Positions 6,915-9,297 of a stretch of 9,297 nucleotides of DNA are shown piece after piece. Origin of the DNA: Thiofilum sp039797965 (lineage in GTDB: Bacteria > Pseudomonadota > Gammaproteobacteria > Thiotrichales > Thiotrichaceae). The position numbers and the translations under genes are program-made. The notes beneath the pieces were generated by a model, which was not told the origin of the DNA, ran no database searches, and worked only from the letters and a program-made list of their open reading frames with translations. Numbering within the stretch: the stretch's first letter is position 1; each line of letters starts with the position of its first letter. The stretch covers positions 1 to 9,297 of the forward strand of contig JBDKGX010000094.1 of NCBI GenBank assembly GCA_039797965.1. Reading direction: 5' to 3'.

Positions 6915-7235
6915 TTAGCAAACAAGGACTCTAATCCTTCCCTCCTCAATCCGCACCTCATAAGTCTTCAACCCCACTTCCGCTGGCTCTCTTAATGGTG
7001 CTCCTGTTTTCACGCAAAATTCGCCCCCGTGTAATGAACAATGTACCCGCTCGCCTTTTAAACAGCCCAAATACAATGAAACATCCTCATGGGTACAACG
7101 ATCATCCACGGCGTAAAAAGTACCATTTACATTGCAAAGCAATACTGCGCCCTTATCATGTTTAATACGTTTAGTTTTTCCCACTGGAATATCAGTGGTG
7201 AGTCCACCGTCAAGGATTAAAGAGGTTGTAGTCAT
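6915..7235 (-). CDS. Rieske [2Fe-2S] ferredoxin-like protein
   Basis: The protein is 106 residues, the usual size of the ferredoxin subunit of aromatic-ring dioxygenase systems and of NirD-like small Rieske proteins. The cluster-binding boxes are intact: C47-T-H49 and C66-S-L-H69, with a G-G-E-F stretch just after the second. It has no signal or membrane segment, so it is a soluble cytoplasmic electron carrier. No oxygenase or reductase subunit is adjacent, so its partner is unknown. The ATG is formed by the same CATG tetramer as the start of the divergent SDR gene. Its own Shine-Dalgarno is weak (GAG about 9 nt upstream, inside the SDR coding region). A GTG at codon 18 is the only near alternative and is no better placed. 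Confidence 0.9.
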   Translation of the reverse strand: MTTTSLILDGGLTTDIPVGKTKRIKHDKGAVLLCNVNGTFYAVDDRCTHEDVSLYLGCLKGERVHCSLHGGEFCVKTGAPLREPAEVGLKTYEVRIEEGRIRVLVC

Positions 7236-8103
7236 GTCAGTACTCGATCAAGCGATTTGGATTATGGGTTGTGGCGATATCGGTCGCCGTGTCGCTCGCT
7301 TATATCAAAATGAAGGCAAAGCGGCTATAGGCTGGGTGAGGGGGGCAGAGTCGGTTGCACTCGGTCAAGCCCAAGGTATTGAAATGCGCCAAGGCGATAT
7401 GGATGACGGCAGCTTTTTTCCGCGTAATGCGTTTGATGGGCGCGATATATTCTGGTTTGTACCGCCTCCTAATACGGGGTGGGTGGATAGTCGGTTGCGA
7501 CGGTTTTTATTAGCGGTGCAATCCGCACCACGGCGTATAGTACTCATCAGTACGACGGGAGTGTATGGCAACTCTCATGGCGCATGGATTGATGAAAGTA
7601 CTCCTCTTGAGCCATCTAATGACCGCTCTATTCGTCGTCTTGATGCCGAGCAAGGATTACAGGCATGGATGGAAAAATATCAAGGCGATGGCGTGATTTT
7701 ACGAGTGCCAGGCATTTATTCACTAGATCGATTGCCCTTAGAACGTTTAAAACGTGGCGAACCCGTAGTACGAGCCGAGGAAGCACCATGGACGAATCGC
7801 ATTCACGCCGATGATTTAGCCATGATTGCTAAAGTGGCGATGGAAAAAGCCCCCAAAGGTGCGATTTACAACACGACCGATGGCAATCCCTCCACCATGA
7901 CCGAGTACTTTAATCAAATAGCCGATTACGCAGGTTTACCCCGACCCCCACAAATTAGTTTAGCTGAGGCTAAACAAGTACTCAGTGCAGGGATGATTTC
8001 GTATTTACAAGATTCCAGACGGATTCGGAATGACAAAGTACTTAAAGAGTTAGATATAACATTAAAGTACCCTGATTTAGCGAGTACTTTAAAGAAGGCA
8101 TAA
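7234..8103 (+). CDS. YeeZ-like NAD(P)-binding SDR/epimerase-family protein
   Basis: The protein has 289 residues. A Rossmann nucleotide-binding motif G-C-G-D-I-G sits at 12-17. Further on comes the S-T-T-G-V-Y-G strand-helix of extended SDRs, then D-E-S-T-P-L-x-P, H-A-D-D-L and I-Y-N-x-T-D motifs in the order seen in NAD-dependent epimerase-like proteins and E. coli YeeZ. The usual Y-x-x-x-K catalytic pair is not clear after V-Y-G (Y-G-N-S-H), as in atypical SDRs, so substrate and even catalysis are uncertain. The C-terminal S-R-R-I-x-N-D-K segment matches the family's usual end. The start at 7234 is chosen because AGAGG lies 8 nt upstream; an in-frame ATG at 7132 would add 34 residues before the Rossmann strand and lie deep inside the Rieske gene. 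Confidence 0.85.
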   Translation: MSVLDQAIWIMGCGDIGRRVARLYQNEGKAAIGWVRGAESVALGQAQGIEMRQGDMDDGSFFPRNAFDGRDIFWFVPPPNTGWVDSRLRRFLLAVQSAPRRIVLISTTGVYGNSHGAWIDESTPLEPSNDRSIRRLDAEQGLQAWMEKYQGDGVILRVPGIYSLDRLPLERLKRGEPVVRAEEAPWTNRIHADDLAMIAKVAMEKAPKGAIYNTTDGNPSTMTEYFNQIADYAGLPRPPQISLAEAKQVLSAGMISYLQDSRRIRNDKVLKELDITLKYPDLASTLKKA

Positions 8104-8117
8104 ATGTGAGGGTTTAA

Positions 8118-8146
8118 CTATCCCAACCACGGTTAAGTTGGGATAG
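8118..8146. terminator. Hairpin terminator between convergent SDR and peptide genes
   Basis: CTATCCCAAC at 8118-8127 and GTTGGGATAG at 8137-8146 form a perfect 10-bp stem with a 9-nt loop. It begins 14 nt after the SDR stop and ends 9 nt before the convergent peptide stop. U-runs on either side are short, so it may be a weak or factor-assisted bidirectional terminator. Confidence 0.65.
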
Positions 8147-8155
8147 CAAAATTAA

Positions 8156-8284
8156 TTATTGTTTTAAGGTTTTTTCTAAGTACTCTTTTAAGCTATCTGT
8201 ATCAACTCCCGCATAGGCACTAGCGGATAGAGTTATTAAGGCAGCCATTAATACAGCACTCCCTATTTTTAAATAATATCGCAT
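8156..8284 (-). CDS. Secreted micro-peptide precursor (42 residues)
   Basis: A short frame with all the parts of a real gene. AAGGAG, complementary to 8292-8297, lies 7 nt before the ATG at 8284; another ATG at 8287 is only 4 nt away and adds one Met. The product opens with a basic end (M-R-Y-Y-L-K), a hydrophobic core and an S-A-Y-A cleavage site at residue 25, which is a good Sec signal peptide. The remaining 17 residues (GVDTDSLKEYLEKTLKQ) form a charged amphipathic helix without Cys. It begins 10 to 13 nt after the stop of the regulator gene, so the two are probably cotranscribed, and its Shine-Dalgarno abuts that stop. It could be a signal, a small periplasmic effector or a membrane-active peptide; nothing in the sequence decides this. 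Confidence 0.7.
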   Translation of the reverse strand: MRYYLKIGSAVLMAALITLSASAYAGVDTDSLKEYLEKTLKQ

Positions 8285-8297
8285 CATTTCACTCCTT

Positions 8298-8750
8298 TTA
8301 TTTGAAAAAATGGTTTTCTAAAAATTCTATTAGTAAATCATTAGCCTCAATACGAATACATTCTCTATCCCCTTTGTGAGTATCACGGTAAAAGTCGATC
8401 AGTTGATAACCTGCGATCATTTTAAGGACTCTTAATATTTTTCGTTCTCGTGCTTTTCTAGCCTTTAGACTGGAGTTGTCCATTGCTTTAGCTAATGAAC
8501 TCACTGTGTGAGTTTCTTTGGCGAGGCTATAGTGGAGGTAAATCAGCATAGCCATAATACAAGTGTCATGATCAGTCAAAGCTCGTTTCATTTGGAGTTC
8601 TTCTTCTAAATTAGCCGCTTTTTGATAGCCTCGACTGAGAATAAAACTATAAATATCTGCCCAGTAAGCTTCTTGCTGTAAATAATGAAGTACTAAAAAA
8701 GCCGTTGCCTGTTTTGGTTCTGAGGCTAGTTCATTTTGTTCCATTGCCAT
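8298..8750 (-). CDS. Probable winged-helix transcriptional regulator
   Basis: From ATG 8750 the protein has 150 residues; ATG 8759 upstream is unlikely because its AGAGGG Shine-Dalgarno (complement of 8760-8765) would touch the start codon, whereas 8750 is 9 nt away. The first half is helical (L-V-L-H-Y-L-Q-Q-E-A-Y-W-A-D-I-Y-S-F-I-L). The second half has T-V-S-S-L-A-K-A-M-D as a helix-turn-helix entry, a very basic helix (K-A-R-K-A-R-E-R-K), then R-V-L-K-M-I-A-G-Y-Q-L-I-D-F-Y-R-D and a wing-like D-R-E-C-I-R-I-E-A. This order is that of MarR-like winged-helix proteins, but the match is by pattern only. It is followed closely by the micro-peptide gene and preceded by a 12-bp palindrome, which suggests autoregulation. 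Confidence 0.6.
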   Translation of the reverse strand: MAMEQNELASEPKQATAFLVLHYLQQEAYWADIYSFILSRGYQKAANLEEELQMKRALTDHDTCIMAMLIYLHYSLAKETHTVSSLAKAMDNSSLKARKARERKILRVLKMIAGYQLIDFYRDTHKGDRECIRIEANDLLIEFLENHFFK

Positions 8751-8776
8751 ATATGTCATCCCTCTACACTCATTAA

Positions 8777-8788
8777 TGCTATATAGCA
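8777..8788. promoter_or_regulatory. Palindromic operator candidate TGCTATATAGCA
   Basis: A perfect 12-bp palindrome 27 nt upstream of the regulator start (8750), within the 180-bp gap between the divergent regulator and secreted-protein genes. Its TATATA core could also act as a -10 box for the regulator, though no good -35 is seen. Binding here would suit autorepression. Confidence 0.4.
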
Positions 8789-8938
8789 GAAAAATAAGTA
8801 CTAAGTAATAGAGACAAAATGTTATGGTTACGAAGCCTGATCACTAAAAAATAGAGCAGTTTTTTTATGAAAGTTTCTTGCTAGGATTTTAGCTGTAGGA
8901 GCTAGTTTTAATCCAAGAACTTTTATAGGAGAGGCTGT

Positions 8939-9297
8939 ATGAAATCACGAATCAGTTTAATGTTAGGACTTTTAATGCTGTATAATATGGCTTTTGCAGA
9001 TGCTATCCAAGATAAATTTCAAAGTGTATTAAATAGTAAAATCAATGGGCAAACCGCTACTTTTAGTAAAGATGATCGTATCAGAGTATTACTAGGCTGT
9101 GAGCGTTACACTTATACCTTAAGTGCTACTTTATCCAATCCTGTGGTATTAAAGACTGAGGGATCATTAGAGGAGGGTTTTACGGTACAAGCTAAGGCTA
9201 ATTACAACGGTCTACATGTTGCAGATCGTTGGGAAGTACCTTGTGTGCAGAAAGGTACTGACAAAAAACCATTATCCGGTACTGTGACCTTTACTAT
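8939..9297 (+). CDS. Secreted protein with two cysteines, cut by the right edge
   Basis: The first 119 codons are in the window and the frame is open at the edge. AGGAG at 8927-8931 lies 7 nt before the ATG. The first 20 residues are a Sec signal peptide ending M-A-F-A, with cleavage expected before D-A-I-Q. The mature part begins with a charged helix-like stretch and then becomes rich in beta-type Thr/Val/Tyr segments. C54 and C102 could form a disulfide, fitting a periplasmic or exported protein. I recognise no family. It diverges from the regulator/micro-peptide pair and shares the intervening 180 bp with it, so the regulator may control it; that is inference. Confidence 0.8.
   Translation, partial: MKSRISLMLGLLMLYNMAFADAIQDKFQSVLNSKINGQTATFSKDDRIRVLLGCERYTYTLSATLSNPVVLKTEGSLEEGFTVQAKANYNGLHVADRWEVPCVQKGTDKKPLSGTVTFT

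Larger units (their letters stand above)
29..8802. repeat. Iterated palindrome AGTACT, 25 copies across the window
   Basis: Copies start at 29, 130, 367, 563, 819, 957, 1634, 2284, 2365, 2716, 2992, 3434, 5282, 5852, 6871, 7239, 7539, 7597, 7914, 7977, 8037, 8083, 8179, 8689 and 8797. Two to three are expected by chance in this length. The favoured form is RAGTACTY (16 of 25). Most copies lie inside coding regions; four are intergenic. None falls between 3440 and 5281. Confidence 0.85.

Noticed and set aside
7132..7233. ATG at 7132 as start of the SDR gene
   Set aside because: It would add 34 residues before the Rossmann strand and run through most of the N-terminal part of the Rieske gene; the ATG at 7234 has AGAGG at 8 nt.

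Overview
The window looks like chromosomal DNA of a Gram-negative gammaproteobacterium. The protein encoded at 2778-4508 closely resembles Escherichia coli YcaO and keeps its ATP-site residues at the same positions. A YjgN-type membrane protein, a TruC-like N-terminus and several Sec signal peptides fit the same picture. The DNA is moderately AT-rich. I recognise no phage, plasmid, transposon, CRISPR or RNA gene. A sulfur-oxidising Thiotrichales-type host is possible, but that is an impression rather than something shown.

Layout, left to right. The start of a TruC-like pseudouridine synthase leaves the left edge on the minus strand. Divergent to it is a translationally coupled pair: a polytopic YjgN/DUF898 protein and a membrane-anchored M48 zinc metallopeptidase. 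A strong hairpin terminator follows, shared with the convergent ycaO gene. Divergent to ycaO is a membrane-anchored protein with an RskA-C-like domain. Next comes an uncharacterised helical protein with its own sigma70-type promoter. Its stop codon overlaps that of a convergent minus-strand unit made of a frameshifted GIY-YIG nuclease-like gene and a 69-residue small protein. After an AT-rich gap, a Rieske ferredoxin-like gene (minus) and a YeeZ-like SDR gene (plus) diverge from one CATG tetramer that supplies both start codons. A hairpin terminator then separates the SDR gene from a minus-strand pair: a probable winged-helix regulator and, directly downstream, a tiny secreted peptide gene. 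A divergent gene for a secreted two-cysteine protein runs off the right edge.

The most unusual signals are three. The first is about 25 copies of the palindrome AGTACT, roughly eight to ten times chance, resembling the HIP1 type of iterated palindrome. The second is the regulator plus secreted micro-peptide pair beside a palindromic operator candidate and a divergent secreted-protein gene. The third is the use of shared palindromes as start codons (CATG) and stop codons (TTAA). Apart from the YjgN/M48 pair and the regulator/peptide pair, the genes do not form an obvious single pathway; most look like separate housekeeping or accessory units.
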